Shown: one piece after another, positions 45,701 to 58,950 of the stretch
Layout of the letters: each line of letters opens with the position of its first letter
How positions within the stretch are numbered: position 1 is the first letter of the stretch
Assembly (NCBI GenBank): GCA_026874595.1
Contig: CM049309.1
Location: 19,657,576-19,721,575 of the forward strand
Reading direction: 5' to 3'
DNA from: Sipunculus nudus
Lineage: Eukaryota > Annelida > Sipuncula > Golfingiida > Sipunculidae
DNA: 64,000 nt
The notes under the pieces: generated by a model
The model's database searches: none
What the model was told of the DNA's origin: nothing
What the model saw: only the letters and a program-made list of their open reading frames with translations
Program-made: the position numbers and the translations under genes

Positions 45701-48700
45701 AAGTGGTCGTCATACTGCCAAGAATCGGACCCCCAAGAGTCTGTTGGTTTGAGTTAGTGGTCGCCAAAGTCCACCCTGGCCAGAACCGGACTTCCAAGAG
45801 TCTGTTGGTCAGGGTTAGTGGTCGTCACACTGCCAAGAATTGGACTCTCAAGAGTGTGTTGGTTAGAGTTGGAGGTCATCACTACAACAATGCCGAGAAT
45901 CGGACTTCCAAGAATCTGATGGTTAGGGTTAGTGGTCGTCACACTGGCCAGAATCGGACTCCCATGAGTTTCTTTGTTAAGGTGAGTGGTCGTCATACCG
46001 CCCAGAATGGGACTCCCAAGACTCTGTTAAATAGGGTAAGTGGTCGTCAGAGTCCACACTGCCCTGAACCGGACTTCCAAGAGTCTGTTTGTTAGGGTAA
46101 GTGGTCGTCAGAGGCACTACTGCCCAAAACCGGACTCCCAAGAGTTTTTTGGTTAGGGTGAGTGGTCATCACAATCCTTACTGCCTAGAATCGGACTCCC
46201 AAGTGTCTGTTGGTCAGGGCAAATGGTCATCCCAGTCAACACTGCCTTGAATCGGACTCCCAGGTGTCTGTTGGTTAGGGTTAGTGGTCGTCACACTGGC
46301 CATAATCGGATCCCCAAGAGTCTGATGGTTAGGGTTAGTGGTCATCACTACCACATTGCCAAGAATCTGTTGGTTAGGGTTAGTGGTCGTTACGCCTTCC
46401 CATCGGACTCCTAGTTGTCTGTTCGTTAGTGATAATGTTCGTTACACTGCCCAGAATCGGACTCCCAAGTGTCTGTTGGTCAGGGTTAGTGGTCGTCATA
46501 CTGTCAAGAATCGGACCCCTAAGAGTCTGTTGGTTTGAGTTAGTGGTCGTCACAGTCCACACTGGCCAGAACCGGACTCCCAAGAGTCTGTTGGTCAGGG
46601 TTAGTGGTCGTCATACTGCCAAGAATCGGACCCCCAAGAGTCTGTTGGTTTGAGTTAGTGGTCGTCAAAGTCCACCCTGGCCAGAACCGGACTTCCAAGA
46701 GTCTGTTGATCAGGGTTAGTGGTCGTCACACTGCCAAGAATTGGACTCTCAAGAGTGTGTTTGTTGGAGTTGGTGGTCATCACTACCACAATGCCCAGAA
46801 TCGGACTTCCAAGAATCTGATGGTAAGTGGTCGTCAAACTGCCAAGAATTGGACTCTCAAGAGTCTGTTGGATTGAGTTAGTGGTCGTCACAGTCCACAC
46901 TGGCCAGAACCGGACTCCCAAGAGTCTGTTGGTCAGGGTTAGTGGTCGTCATACTGCCAAGAATCGGACCCCCAAGAGTCTGTTGGTCAGGGTTAGTGGT
47001 CGTCACACTGCCAAGAATTGGACTCTCAAGAGTGTGTTGGTTAGAGTTGGTGGTCATCACTACCACAATGTCCAGAATCGGACTTCCAAGAATCTGATGG
47101 TTAGGGTTAGTGGTCATCACTACCACATTGCCAAGAATCTGTTGGTTAGGGTTAGTGGTCGTTACGCCTTCCCATCGGACTCCTAGTTGTCTGTTCGTTA
47201 GTGATAATGTTCGTTACACTGCCCAGAATCGGACTCCCAAGTGTCTGTTGGTCAGGGTTAGTGGTCGTCATACTGTCAAGAATCGGACCCCTAAGAGTCT
47301 GTTGGTTTGAGTTAGTGGTCGTCACAGTCCACACTGGCCAGAACCGGACTCCCAAGAGTCTGTTGGTCAGGGTTAGTGGTCGTCATACTGCCAAGAATCG
47401 GACCCCCAAGAGTCTGTTGGTTTGAGTTAGTGGTCGTCAAAGTCCACCCTGGCCAGAACCGGACTTCCAAGAGTCTGTTGATCAGGGTTAGTGGTCGTCA
47501 CACTGCCAAGAATTGGACTCTCAAGAGTGTGTTTGTTAGAGTTGGTGGTCATCACTACCACAATGCCCAGAATCGGACTTCCAAGAATCTGATGGTAAGT
47601 GGTCGTCAAACTGCCAAGAATTGGACTCTCAAGAGTCTGTTGGATTGAGTTAGTGGTCGTCACAGTCCACACTGGCCAGAACCGGACTCCCAAGAGTCTG
47701 TTGGTCAGGGTTAGTGGTCGTCATACTGCCAAGAATCGGACCCCCAAGAGTCTGTTGGTCAGGGTTAGTGGTCGTCACACTGCCAAGAATTGGACTCTCA
47801 AGAGTGTGTTGGTTAGAGTTGGTGGTCATCACTACCACAATGTCCAGAATCGGACTTCCAAGAATCTGATGGTTAGGGTTAGTGGTCGTCACACTGGCCA
47901 GAATGGGACTCCCAAGAGTCTGTTTGTTAGGGTTAGTGGTCGTCAGAGGCACTACTGCCCAGAACCGGACTCCCAAGAGTCTGTTGGTTAGGGTTAGTGG
48001 TCGTCAGAGTTCACACTGCCGTGAACCAGACTCCCAAGAGTCAGTAGGTTAGGGTGAGTGGTCGTCACAGTCCACACTGCCCATAACCGGACTCCCTAGA
48101 GTTTGTTTGTTAGGGTTAGTGGTCGTCAGAGGCACTACTGCCCAGAACCGGACTCCCAAGAGTCTGTTGGTTAGGGTTAGTGGTCGTCAGAGTTCACACT
48201 GCCGTGAACCGGACTCCTAAGAGTCTGTTTGTTAGGGTTAGTGGTCGTTGGAGTCAATACTGCTTAGAACCGGACTCGTAAGATTCTATTGGTTAGGGTA
48301 AGTGGTCGTGTGAGTTCACACTGCGGTGAACCGGACTCCCAAGAGTTGGTTAGGGTTACACATATGGCGCAGGGAGCAATGTAGTGAAGAAATTAATGTA
48401 GCCCGTTCAAGTTCGTTTGATAAGAACTATTTCAAGGCAATAAGGTACATAAACATGGCTGTTTTGGGGTAAGGCATTCACGGAATAAGTAATATTTTGT
48501 GTTAAACGCATGTGAAATGTAAACAGAAGGTGATTCCTTGAAATGTAACAAATTTTGATTTTAAGGTTTTACAGTTTAGACACGTAGAGTAAAAACGTCC
48601 TCTGGCGGAAGAGTGGCTCGAACCACAATTTGTCGTTCACAGAGTTCGTAGAAGAATATATTTTTTTGGTTTGGCTCAGTAAAAATTTGGAACGAGAAAT

Positions 48701-50763
48701 ACGATAATAACTTCGATAATGATCATTTATTTTATATTGTAATTCTGTTTCTAATTCAAACATTTAGAAAATGTTTTCAGTGTAGAAAGAAAAAATTTAA
48801 GACATTTAAACCCAGAGAAAATATATGTTTGATTGCAATTAATTGAACTTATATCAATTAAAATAATGTTTGTTCACTAGAAAGGAAATGCACTTGAAAA
48901 ATTTTATGCAGAAAAAAAAAACTGAAATGGCCATGCTAAAAGGTAGTCTACGCATGCATATGGACTACTCATGCGCACAACGCATGAGTGGAAACAATCC
49001 AGTTAAAACAAAAATGTAATTACAGATAAGAACGTTATCATGGAAACAGTTTAAAACTGTGCAGAGCGATTTTTTTCTACGCATACGGGCGCTGTATATC
49101 GAAACTGGCTTTAGGTCTAAAATGAAAAGTACCCGAATTTTTAGGTAAACTACACAAAAGAGCGGCGTTGGCGGAGGTATGCACTTTCTCGGGTGATCTG
49201 TAGTGCTGCTTGTTTCTGCAGCTGGTAGAGAGCATTTACCTGTGTGGTAGCGTTGTTCCTAGTCCCGGCACAGGCCGCGTGGCACGCACTGTAGTACATT
49301 TGACCATCTGTACCGCACACTGGATCAAACTCAACCATCGGGCACGAGCAGTTTACATTACACGGAACGGTCAAGGTCACACTGGAAGGTCAAATATACA
49401 GGGACCGGTCAAGGTCACACTACGCTCCAAATTTTAAATCTGAAGAAAAAGTTTGCTCACTTATTGCTGGATATAATTTAAAAAGGTGTAGCTTTATAAT
49501 CAGTTCTAAATTTAAAAATGGATCGAAAAATATACTCACTTGTCTCCATGACGACCAGCTATGGGTATCTCTGAGCAGCCAAGAAAGATAAGCCCAAACG
49601 ACGCCAGGAGTGCCACTGTTGCCATGGAAGCAACGAGGCGGGTGTAGTTAAATACTGTGTGGGTTTTCATTTTTGATGTACAAGCTCCACTAATCATAGA
49701 CGCGGCGAGGCTCGTGACGGACGGGACTAATCCTGTTAATAATGAAATAATTGATTCAGCAGTGTTGACCTGTTTCAAAGTGAGCAGAAAGTAATAATTA
49801 CTCTGTTAGTGTAACTTCAGAATTTTAAATTTCAAAGGCAAAAAATTCTCTCAAGATATAAAGAAAAAAAAACATTCAATTAAACAATCCTATTAAATAT
49901 TTGAATATAATGTGAAACTTGTGTAATAAGAACACATATGGGACTGGCAAAAAGTGCTTTTAATTCACAGGTGGTCTCATAGACAGGTCAATTATAATCA
50001 AAGTGAATACATTTGGTTTATTCAAGGTTGGTCTTAATAGACAAGTGGTCTTATTAGACAAGTGGTCTTATTAGACAGGTGGTCTTTACGACAGGTTGCA
50101 CTGTAAATATAAAATAAACGTTTCATTATTGACTATATAATATCACTTTAGAATCATTTTAGTACATTATTCACTATTTGATAAATAGTTTATCTGAGGT
50201 CTCCTTGCTGTGAAGAGAGAAAAGCACTATTGTGCAAGTAGTCTCATACACAGACACACGGTAGCCCTTTGCAATCCCCCGGTGAGCCCGTGGAAGAGGC
50301 TAATTTTGCAAGTTACCTCCGAGAATACTGGCCATGTAGGCAGACTGTTGAAATTGGACCTCAAGGTATTTCAGTAGAAATATTAAATATCCAATCTGCA
50401 TCAGGTCCAGGTATAAACCGAAAGCGAAGAGCACGTAAACCTCATTAGTGGCCAGGCGCTTCAGAGCTCGTGGTAGATCTGAAAAAAAAAAGACTGATAA
50501 AATAAAAAAAATCAACATCCGATATGAAATTTATTTGTCGACCACAGACATTAAGTTAAGTGAACATTGTTTTCAGGGTTTAAACATTTAAAATCCGGAC
50601 ATAAATAAACGTCACATCTAAACGGAATAACTCATGGTAAACACTCTTGTGTTCTTATATTCATAATTGAAAAAAAAGATGTTTTGTAATGACAAAGACT
50701 TTAAGTCTTCCACACTAGACAGCCTGTACGAATTATGCCTGTAAGACTTTAATGAATTCGTGT

Positions 50764-50805
<42 letters not shown>

Positions 50806-53800
50806 CAGAGAGGGAACCACCTGACATGTCTTCGTTCAAAGTCGGCACAAAAGCGTCACTTTCTCTTTCAGTATTATCTGCAGACTTGTCCCCTTGATGA
50901 TGCTCAAACTCTCTCGGAAACATGAACATAGGTATGCTCAGACAAGCAACTGCGCATGCGGTGATGACGTAACCAAGCCACCATGCTCCGATCCACATTG
51001 GATGCTCGGGGGTCAGGTCAGTGTCTGTATAATATGGTACATACAACAACTACAGATAAAATAAAACAACCCCCCAAAAAAGCCCGATTTCGGTATAATT
51101 ATTATTTTTTTTTTCTTTTTCTTTTTTTCTTCTTTTTTTCCTTTTCTTTTCTCGAAAGATGTCTCAGAATACTGTATATAATTTTTTTTTATATTATCCT
51201 TTTTATCATCGACATCTCCCGGAACTTGATATACAGACATGTACATGCATGCAATAACGACAAAGTGTCCACAAAGATAAGGGTATTTTTCCTTAAAAGA
51301 AAACTAATTACATCGGCAGATTAATGGCTCTCCAATTTTGGTAAATGCACTTTCACTGTATTATTTTCCGCGACCAATCTTTCCATACTTTCGATGGTAC
51401 AGACTTTCTTTAAGAAAAATGACAGAGGCGGGGTTTCTTTATCCCGGCTTTTGAATAACACAAACATATAAATCAATATGAAGATATCAATAAGCGTTTT
51501 CCTTTCATTTTCAACATCACAACCAACATATACAATCTTTGGACAGAGTGCGGGTAACATGATTCCAAATTTTCCGGCCCACGTCTGAATTTGATTATAG
51601 AATGTAACAGCAACATGACATTCACAAAAAAGATGAACCGATGATTCAATATCAGTAAAACAATAAGAGCATTTATTGGTTTCAGATATTTTCCATGTAA
51701 ATAACAATTCATTGGTTGCTAGAATATTATGCAGTATTTTAAATTGAAATTCATGCAGATACATATCACGAGTTGTATAGAGTACATGAAGTGCAGCATC
51801 TTTCAAAGTTAATTTGTCGTTAAATAAATTTTGGAGTTTCTTTATAACTATTGGTTCTGATGTTTTATTTCGCAGAATATGGGTGTATAAGTGCTTAAAT
51901 CCCAACTTGGTCAACTCAAAAATCCTACCACTGATTGGTATTTTCAGCTGATTTGAGACATAACTATTAAAATCTTGAACATCATTGTTATTTTTCAAGA
52001 TTGTAATCCATTGCTGTGGTATTGCCTTTTGAATGGAAATCCAGTATAGATACAATTTTTGTATTCTTTGCTGGAACAGTCAACTATTTCTGATAGATAT
52101 TTTAAAGAGCCATCGGCGTTATATAGATGATACAGAAAACGTCTCCCTATTTTATCTAGAAAACCAAAATAGACAGATTTTTTATCAACTTTGATGTATT
52201 GATTATTCCAAATTTGCTGCAGAATAACTACCTCCGCAGATTGTGGGTCAGTAGATGTATACTTATCCCAGACGGCGAAACAATGACTGTAGAATTTAGA
52301 AATTTTTCGTGTGATACAACTAATATCAAAAGTAACCCCCATGTTTTCTATACCACCCACTCTCTGTAGATAGAAATTAGGTACAACTGTGCTTTTTAAA
52401 TTTGCCAAGTGTTTTAATCTGATCAGCCAAGATATTCTTTGACATTCTAAAATAGTCTAAACATCTGGTAATTTTATACCTCCATTTTCTGATTCACTTA
52501 TCAGCACATCATATTTAATTTTCGGCTTCCGGCCATACCATATAAAATCAACAATGCAGTTTTTCACCTTTTTGATAAAACGCCTTGGGGGTTCAAGAAT
52601 AATCATAGTGTACATTAGTTTTGATATTCCGAAGGTTTTAATTATCGTGTTTCGCCCAAATATTGTCAGCCCTCTCGATTTCCACATATTAAACGTTCTT
52701 AAAATATTATTATAAACTTTTTCAAAATTCAACTCGTATGACAAAATCATCCCTGTATGTAAACCATATACCTAGGATTTTTATAGCATCGGAATGAAGG
52801 GCAACCCATTTGATATTGTTTGAATATTCTAGCGTGTTCTTTCTCCTTCCCATCCAAGCGGCTTCACATTTGTTGAAATTCACATTCACTGAAGATATCA
52901 TTGAAAAATCATTTAAAATTTGCAGTTATGCCCCCATTGATTTCAAGTCTTTTAAAAAGAATGTGCTTTCATCGGCAAAGAGACATTGTTTTAATTCAGT
53001 GCCGTTTATGACGATACCTTTGACCAAGTTGGATTGACGGACCATAATTGCCAATATTTCAATCACCAACAAAAATAAGTAAGGCGCCAACGGATCACCT
53101 TGTCTTGTTCCTCGCTCTAATTTAAAATACCCTGTGGTATAACCGTTGTTTATTATGCAGCTTTCTAATCCGTTATGTAATAATTTAATCCAATCAATAA
53201 ATGTATTTTCAAATCAAAATTTACGTAATACAGTAAATAAAAATACATAATCAATTGAGTCGAACTCTGCCGCAAAATCGACGGCAAATAAGACAGATAT
53301 CTCATTTTCTATATAACAATAGTCTATTATATCGCTGATCAGTCGAGTTGTATCAGATATCTTTCGATCCTTCATAAAAGCAGTTAGATCCTCGCCTATA
53401 AGACTAGGTAATACTCTCTTAATTCGTCTAACTAGAATTTTACTTAAAATTTTGGAATCAACATTAACTAAACTAATGGGTCTCCATGATGATAAGTGTC
53501 TATTGTCTTTACCAGGCTTCTCTTTCAACGTAATAACAGCTTGTCTTTGACTTGTCGTCAATAATCCCTCTTCAAAACATACATTAAAACATTCCAAAAG
53601 GTCATCTCCTAAACAATCGAAAAAGGTTAAGTAAAACTCATTAGGCAGACCGTCGTTTCCTAGCGTCTTGTTATTTTTCATCTCATTTAAGGCCTCTATT
53701 ATTTCAGTTTTGGTAACAATACCTTCACATAATTTAGATTCATTTTCGGATAATTTGGGCATGTTCAAATTAGAAATGACATCTAAACAATCTATTTCAT

Positions 53801-56800
53801 CAATATCTCTTTCCCTAGCATACTTTTTTTCTGAAAAAATAATTTGATTTCTTCCATGATGCGAACTGGATTTGTGATTTCATTATTAGATATAAATAGT
53901 TTCCTTATCGTTGTTTTCTTTTTATTATGTTTCTGCATATTAAGAAAAAAATTAGAGCTACGTTCGCCCTCCTTAAACCACTGTACTCTAGATCTGACTA
54001 TCAGTCCTTGGGTATGTTTCTCATAATATTCTTCAACTTCTTTTCTTATATGATTATACTTTATATGGTTACATGAGTTGGCTGATAATTCATTTTCCGC
54101 TTGCAGAAGTTGTTGTTCTAGGAAACGTAATTTCCTTCTTTCATTTTTTTTTGTTTATTCTTACAATATCTCATAGTAAATGTTTTTATTTTAAACTTTA
54201 TATATTCCCACCGTTGTTTTGCTTTAAGTCCATTTTCCTCCTCGGTTCTCACTACTTTGATATATTCTTTCATTTCTTTTATATAATTCTGATCTTGTTG
54301 GAGGGAGAGATTAAACTTCCAGTGGGACGGTCCGTGTGTAAGGTTATTTATTGAACATATATCTGCGATAACAGCTGAATGATCAGTCAAGACAGCTGGA
54401 ATAATTTGCACATCTTTTACAATGGTATTTAATTCAGAACTAACCAATAAGAGGTCCAATCTACGCTGTTTGAAGGGATTGAAAGATCGCCATGTATAGT
54501 TACGAGTAGACGGATTTCGAATCCTCCACAGGTCAATGAGATCAAAATTAGATTTAAAAAAATTCATGAATTTAACGGATTTTATTTTTAGACTATAATT
54601 TTTTTCCCCTGCGTCGAGACTTGATAGGCACATGTTAAAATCCCCACCCCATATAATTTGTGTCTCTTGATCTGTAACCATGTTTTGCAAATATTCTCTC
54701 ACAATATTGAAAAATAATATTTGTTGATGTTCCGTGTTTGGGACATAAGTATTTAAAATAATAAACAAAGAACCTTGAATATTCGCTTTTATAAAAAAAA
54801 AGTCCATGCTCATCTATTTTACTTTCAATTTCAGCAAAATTAAGATTATTTCCAATAAGTGTTAATACACCCCTTGCTAGGTTAGTTCTGTGAGAAAAGA
54901 AGGTGAAACCAGGCCAGTCTTTTCTCCATTCATTTTCTATGTCCTCAGTACAGTGTGCTTCCTGTAGAAACATAATGCTATCCGCACCTCTTTTGTTTTG
55001 TAACCAATTATATAACTCCCGTCTTTTCTTATTATTTCTAATACCCCGCACATTTAAGGTGACAATAGAGAATTTTAGCATAGGTCGGTTTTCTTAATAA
55101 AAAAAAATATATAAATAGTGATTTCCTTTTTTTACAGTATTTAAACATTTTTCCCGCTTCCATGTAATTTGTTTATTACACTCACGGATCTCATTTTCTC
55201 ATATGTAAAGACACTGCCTATTCCAATGTAATGTTAATAAGGTACAAGAGAATATAACAAAGCAGTGGCATGTAAATGCCTGAATGAATTTAACAAAGTA
55301 ATTATATATATAAATAAATGAATAAGTGTATATGTGTTTTAGTATGGCGCCTTTCGGGCGAATATATCCGGTTATTATCCCGAATAGTGCCGAATTCTGA
55401 AAAGGAATAATTGAATAAGAGAAAGCAATCTTATTTCTGCGTTGAATTTCAGATCGAATAACTCAATCTGACAGAAGCCGAAAAGAATGTTTTAAGAGAA
55501 ACAAGGGGACAGGAAGACCGGCTCCTTCTATTTTTATATTTCAGATAAAAGTCGGTTAAATAAGACATATTCAAGGTGAATTTACGCAGATCGTTATCTC
55601 AAAGTGAAAAAAAACTATCCAAAGTGAATAATTAACCTTTTGTAACATATCTTTAACATGTATACAGATTGGTGATAAACAATCGAGGTCACCTGTTGAC
55701 TCTCATTACCTTGGAGTAGACGTGAGTTAGGGTTGTACTCTGGTGTGTTGGACACCCAGGGATTGAGCAAACGTAATGGGTGGATTACGTCTCAACTCCT
55801 CTAGTCAAGCATAAAATTTTGTGCCGGCAGTGAATCGCAGTACCTTTGATGTGCGATCTCTCACGAAAACAACACCATCCTTTGTCCAACAATCGTTAAT
55901 GAGGTTGTCACGCTTCATGCTTTGAGCCGAACGGAGCATATTCAGTCTAGTCTTTGTGAGATCCTCATTCAAATAGAGACCTTTACCCTGATCCCCGGCC
56001 ACTCTGAGGCGAGCTTTGCCTTTCATGAAAGCCAGTTTTGTTTTGTCGGACAAAATCTTGACAAGAATAGGTCTCGGCTTGCCCCCTGGCAGGGGTCTAC
56101 CTGTTCTATGGGACCTGTCAATATCGTCCTTACTGATATGAACATCCATCAGATTCTTGGCCATGTCTATAACTAATTTGTCGATGTCCTCACCCCTATT
56201 CTCAGCCCATGTATTTGTTATCCTAACAGATTTTCTCCTCGAATACTGTTGTTGACTGTCAATTTCATCTTTCATCTCGCAAACTGTGTTCTCCAAGTCC
56301 ATCACACGTGTTGTAAGTTGTTCAACTTTCTGTATATAGTCTTTCAACTTTTCCTCAACCGCTGCATCCACGATAGTTTTCAATGAAGTTTTAATAACTT
56401 CAGATTTCAGAGCTGCCTCTAAATATTTTGTAAATTTATCACAGTCACTTATCACAATAGTCTGATCACGTCCAGTTTGTTTTGGTTTTTGGCTTAAATT
56501 AGACAGAGGATATTCATCAGAGGATTGATCCATATCACTCATATTGATATCTTTATTTGGACATTTTTTATCTTAATGGAATGAATTACTACCAGAGGAG
56601 TCGCTATGAACTCGTTTCTTATCTTGGTTACACCGGATAGTGGTATAATGATTTCGGTATAATTAGTATCATTAAGCCGAAACACGCTGCACTGCCAGTC
56701 CTTGGGTTAAACATGGTAATCAACTAAACTAACCACATGAATTGTCTAAAATGCAAAAGATGCAGCTTATCCCCGTTAGTGATTCATTCACCTGGACAGT

Positions 56801-58950
56801 AGTTTCCTAGTGGTGGACAAAGTAATCTCACCTTACCTCTGCTCGTAGGTGACTCAGCCTGAAAGGAATCTCATTGGCTAACCTTTTATCTCCTATTTTG
56901 CTATAGGGTTGATCGTGGGTTAATCCACTATGGTGAAAAATGGGGGGGGGGATCTCTTGCCATGGAACTCTCGTGATCTTCCCTTTTTCACTGTGTTTAT
57001 TTTCTACGGTTCTCCCTTTGGGGATAAGGAAACCAGCTCAGTCGGTATGCTTTTGATAAAAAGTTATTGGCCAATTATTTACTTATATAATTTGAAGCTA
57101 GATGGCAGTGACTGATCGTCCTCTTTTAAACATTCGTAGGAGCCTCAAAAACAGATGTTCTTGACTCAGTGACGTCGTAAGAATGGATAACGTTTTCTGA
57201 TACCTTACCGGTTGGTTTATATTATTTTGATTTAATTTTGTTAAATATTGTCTATGGTTATGATAACAGAAAAAAAAATCCATCCATAAAATTCTGGCGG
57301 TTATTTGAATCACCACACCAAATTTTAAAATCAAAGGATATCATATCCCATTGTAACATACAGCTATTTTCAGGGAAAGACTGTTCTTGAGGTGCCCTGG
57401 GATGAAATTTTTTAACCTTGCCTGTTGTATACTCAGCACAGTTTCATGAGAATTCTCACGGAGGTGAGTGGTAGTTTATTACTGCTTCTTATGTCCCATA
57501 TATAAAAAGTGACAAATATAAACATGAACGGCCTGGAATGTCAACTGGTTCATGTTTCGTTGACAAAACAGTAGGGGACTCAGATTTAGTCTGCGTCAAC
57601 AACAATGTTGGAGGTAAAAAATGCAACATAATAATAAGAAGGAGAAAAAAAGTGCCCACTAAATAGATGTGGTCACTATATGGGCTAGCTACTGGGAGAG
57701 GTTCATCTGTATAACTAATAAACGAGCGTATGCAACATCAGTGAATCGATGAACTATCATTTCACCAAAAACAAATCCCTTTTCTGTTTCTTTTTATTGA
57801 CTTGTAAAATAGGATTCAATGACTAGTGAAACTTACCTTTCAAGTCCACGGGAATCATGAGAGAGAAGGTTGATATAGCGAACGCAATGATAGGAGAGTA
57901 AAACTTTAATTCCATGAACAAACCTAAAATATTAATTTTTTCAGTAAATATTCATTCTGGTTCGTCCTTGCTGGCATTGAATTCAACAGTCTGAACCATA
58001 ATAATGTATCCCTTGTCATAAAAATCGTCTACAGGTAATAACTCATCCACAATCGGATTAGTAAAAACAAAGAAAAAAATAATAATAACATTGCCCGTAA
58101 CCCATCGAAACTGTTAGATATATGTTGGGCTGGATGCTTCATACTGAAGTTTACATTTAGAAGAACAATGACGTAGCACTTATTGTGGTCTACGTCACAT
58201 AAGATGTAAGCATAAAAAGGAACAGTTACCTATATAGATAAAAACATGAGATTTCCTCACATGGTCGTCGATGTACGGAACTGCCAGCGTCCACGTTGGA
58301 TTGGCCGCAGCACCGAATATAAACTCACCCAGAAAAAATAATGCAAATGCTACGGTTGATTCTACAACCGCTATGGTCTGAGACTCGGGTTCACTTTGGT
58401 ATATCTTCGTTGTTGCACTGGTGATCAATGGCATTAAAGTATAATTCTCTTTGGCTGGTCTTTCCGCATCTCTTGCTTTATGAACACTAGCAGTGCCATC
58501 TGCTGGTGAACAAAATTTCGATGACGTTACGTCATTTCCTGTTGTTCCATTTATAGGTACGTTGGTGGCGGAACCACTGCCTCCATATAAAATAAAGGGC
58601 AGCGCGTTCAAAGCACTCGCGAGTGCTGTTAAAACCAAACATATGGCAAAGGTACGAGGTTTGTGCCAGTGTCTTCCGAAGTGTCCAACAAAGATGGAGA
58701 CAAAACTGACTCCAATGAAAGAAGCTCCATTTAACAAACCTGTCATGGCACTTGTCCAGTTAAAACATTTCTCCAGCGTTGTGATAATGGCGGACAAATA
58801 TACTCCGTGAACTCCCTGTAACAGACAGGAGGTGTATAATATGATTAAGAAGAAACGAAAATCTCTGAACAGCCCACGGTAACTCGGTGGCGTATTTGGT
58901 TTTGAGGCATCCTGCGTACCATCTGACATAGTCTTGTCCCCTTCCTCCAT
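39768..58950 (-). CDS. Solute carrier organic anion transporter (OATP/SLCO family)
   Basis: Plasma-membrane uptake transporter of the OATP family (bile salts, steroid and thyroid hormones, eicosanoids, toxins in other animals); substrate here unknown. Nine coding exons on the minus strand: 58950-58230, 57923-57837, 51024-50821, 50478-50317, 49732-49540, 49381-49240, 41399-41245, 40400-40336 and 40063-39768. Phases agree at every junction and give 674 aa, a normal family length. The first membrane segment starts near LFRDFRFFLIILYTSC. The OATP landmark WIGAWWLGY is at residues 280-288. A Kazal-like extracellular loop has Cys at 463, 467, 469, 478, 489, 493, 508 and 510, split between exons 6 and 7. 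The late motif ILNPYIFGRAIDSICL is restored across the exon 8/9 junction. Twelve membrane passes are expected. The 5' UTR probably has a further upstream exon, since an acceptor-like TTCCTTGTAG precedes the ATG by about 40 bases. Introns 2 and 6 are swollen by a LINE and a satellite. The paralogue class is not resolved. Confidence 0.93.
41378..41659. repeat. Tandem duplication (about 140 bp) spanning an exon 7 splice acceptor
   Basis: The segment TACATGAGCAGTCCTCGTAC ... AAAATCATTGGAC occurs at 41378-41517 and again at 41518-41659 with few differences. On the minus strand each copy carries the intron 6 acceptor (ATTATCAG) and the first bases of exon 7. The copy at 41518-41659 is therefore a decoy acceptor with only about 20 bases of exon. 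Confidence 0.9.
41832..48357 (+). repeat. 6.5-kb satellite array in OATP intron 6
   Basis: Over a hundred monomers of the type CGGACTCCCAAGAGTCTG / TTGGTTAGGGTTAGTGG / TCGTCACACTGCCCAGAAT. Three main lengths are seen: about 54 bp, 57 bp (with ATCACTACCACA) and 61 bp (with CACAGTCCACACTG). Monomers are arranged in higher-order units: two copies of 787 bp (about 42850-44423), two nearly identical copies of 772 bp (about 46330-47873), and a 122-bp dimer repeated 3-4 times (about 45090-45480). Many monomers contain GGTTAGGGTTAG, almost two vertebrate-type telomere repeats. It fills most of the 7.8-kb intron. The open frames in it are by-products of monomers that lack stop codons. Confidence 0.95.
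48358..49239 (-). other. Remaining OATP intron 6 sequence near exon 6
   Basis: About 0.9 kb of ordinary AT-rich intron between the satellite and the exon 6 donor at 49239. No gene or clear element was recognised. Confidence 0.55.
50765..50812 (+). repeat. (GA)n microsatellite at an OATP splice donor
   Basis: GA run (CT on the coding strand) starting 8 bases after the exon 3 donor at 50820. Confidence 0.9.
51321..55081 (-). pseudogene. LINE ORF2 (endonuclease, reverse transcriptase), inactivated
   Basis: The span, about 1250 codons, fits an L1-type ORF2. The N-terminus (MLKFSIVTLNVRGI) begins an APE-type endonuclease with LNVRG, QEAHC, NTYVPN, GGDFN and TDHSAV blocks; these are split by a frameshift near 54796 in a run of nine T. 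A connecting segment has VQWFKEGERSSNFF. The reverse transcriptase shows GNDGLPNEFY, RPISLVNVDSKILSK, AVDF and RQGDPLAPYLF. Its catalytic motif is LFADES, where active copies have FADD. Further stops lie near 53214 and 52930, with frame changes near 52450 and 52030. The C-terminal part has a CSYC...HLFCEC zinc-knuckle-like motif, as in L1/Tx1 elements. It cannot encode an active protein. Confidence 0.88.
55805..56542 (-). CDS. LINE ORF1 protein (RNA-binding chaperone type)
   Basis: Intact 245-aa frame of the intronic LINE. L1-type ORF1 proteins trimerise through a coiled coil and coat the element's RNA. Here residues about 53-97 form a predicted coiled coil (heptad-like L/V/I spacing from LKTIVDAAVEEKL onward). 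A QQYSRRKSVRI block (about 98-108) follows, then an RRM-like part with DRSHRTGR (142-149) and KPRPILVKI (155-163), and a C-terminal GLYLNEDLTKTR block. There is no recognised zinc knuckle. It stays open although the partner ORF2 is broken. Expression would depend on the LINE's own 5' promoter or on readthrough in the host transcript. Confidence 0.85.
   Translation of the reverse strand: MSDMDQSSDEYPLSNLSQKPKQTGRDQTIVISDCDKFTKYLEAALKSEVIKTSLKTIVDAAVEEKLKDYIQKVEQLTTRVMDLENTVCEMKDEIDSQQQYSRRKSVRITNTWAENRGEDIDKLVIDMAKNLMDVHISKDDIDRSHRTGRPLPGGKPRPILVKILSDKTKLAFMKGKARLRVAGDQGKGLYLNEDLTKTRLNMLRSAQSMKRDNLINDCWTKDGVVFVRDRTSKVLRFTAGTKFYA
56666..57836 (-). other. OATP intron 2, part upstream of the LINE
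   Basis: No gene recognised. A short G run lies at 56941-56950. The rest is ordinary AT-rich intron. Confidence 0.5.

Larger units (their letters stand above)
51102..56649 (-). mobile_element. Full-length L1/Tx1-like LINE with 16-bp TSD
   Basis: Non-LTR retrotransposon in OATP intron 2, same strand as the gene. From 5' to 3' (minus strand): a short 5' UTR, ORF1 (56542-55805), a spacer of about 720 bp, a broken ORF2 (55081 to about 51321), a short 3' UTR and an A-rich tail (about 51155-51102). The flanks are identical: GATTTCGGTATAATTA at 51086-51101 and 56650-56665, a classic target-site duplication. Intact flanks with ORF1 still open suggest a fairly recent insertion, but ORF2 is dead. Confidence 0.9.
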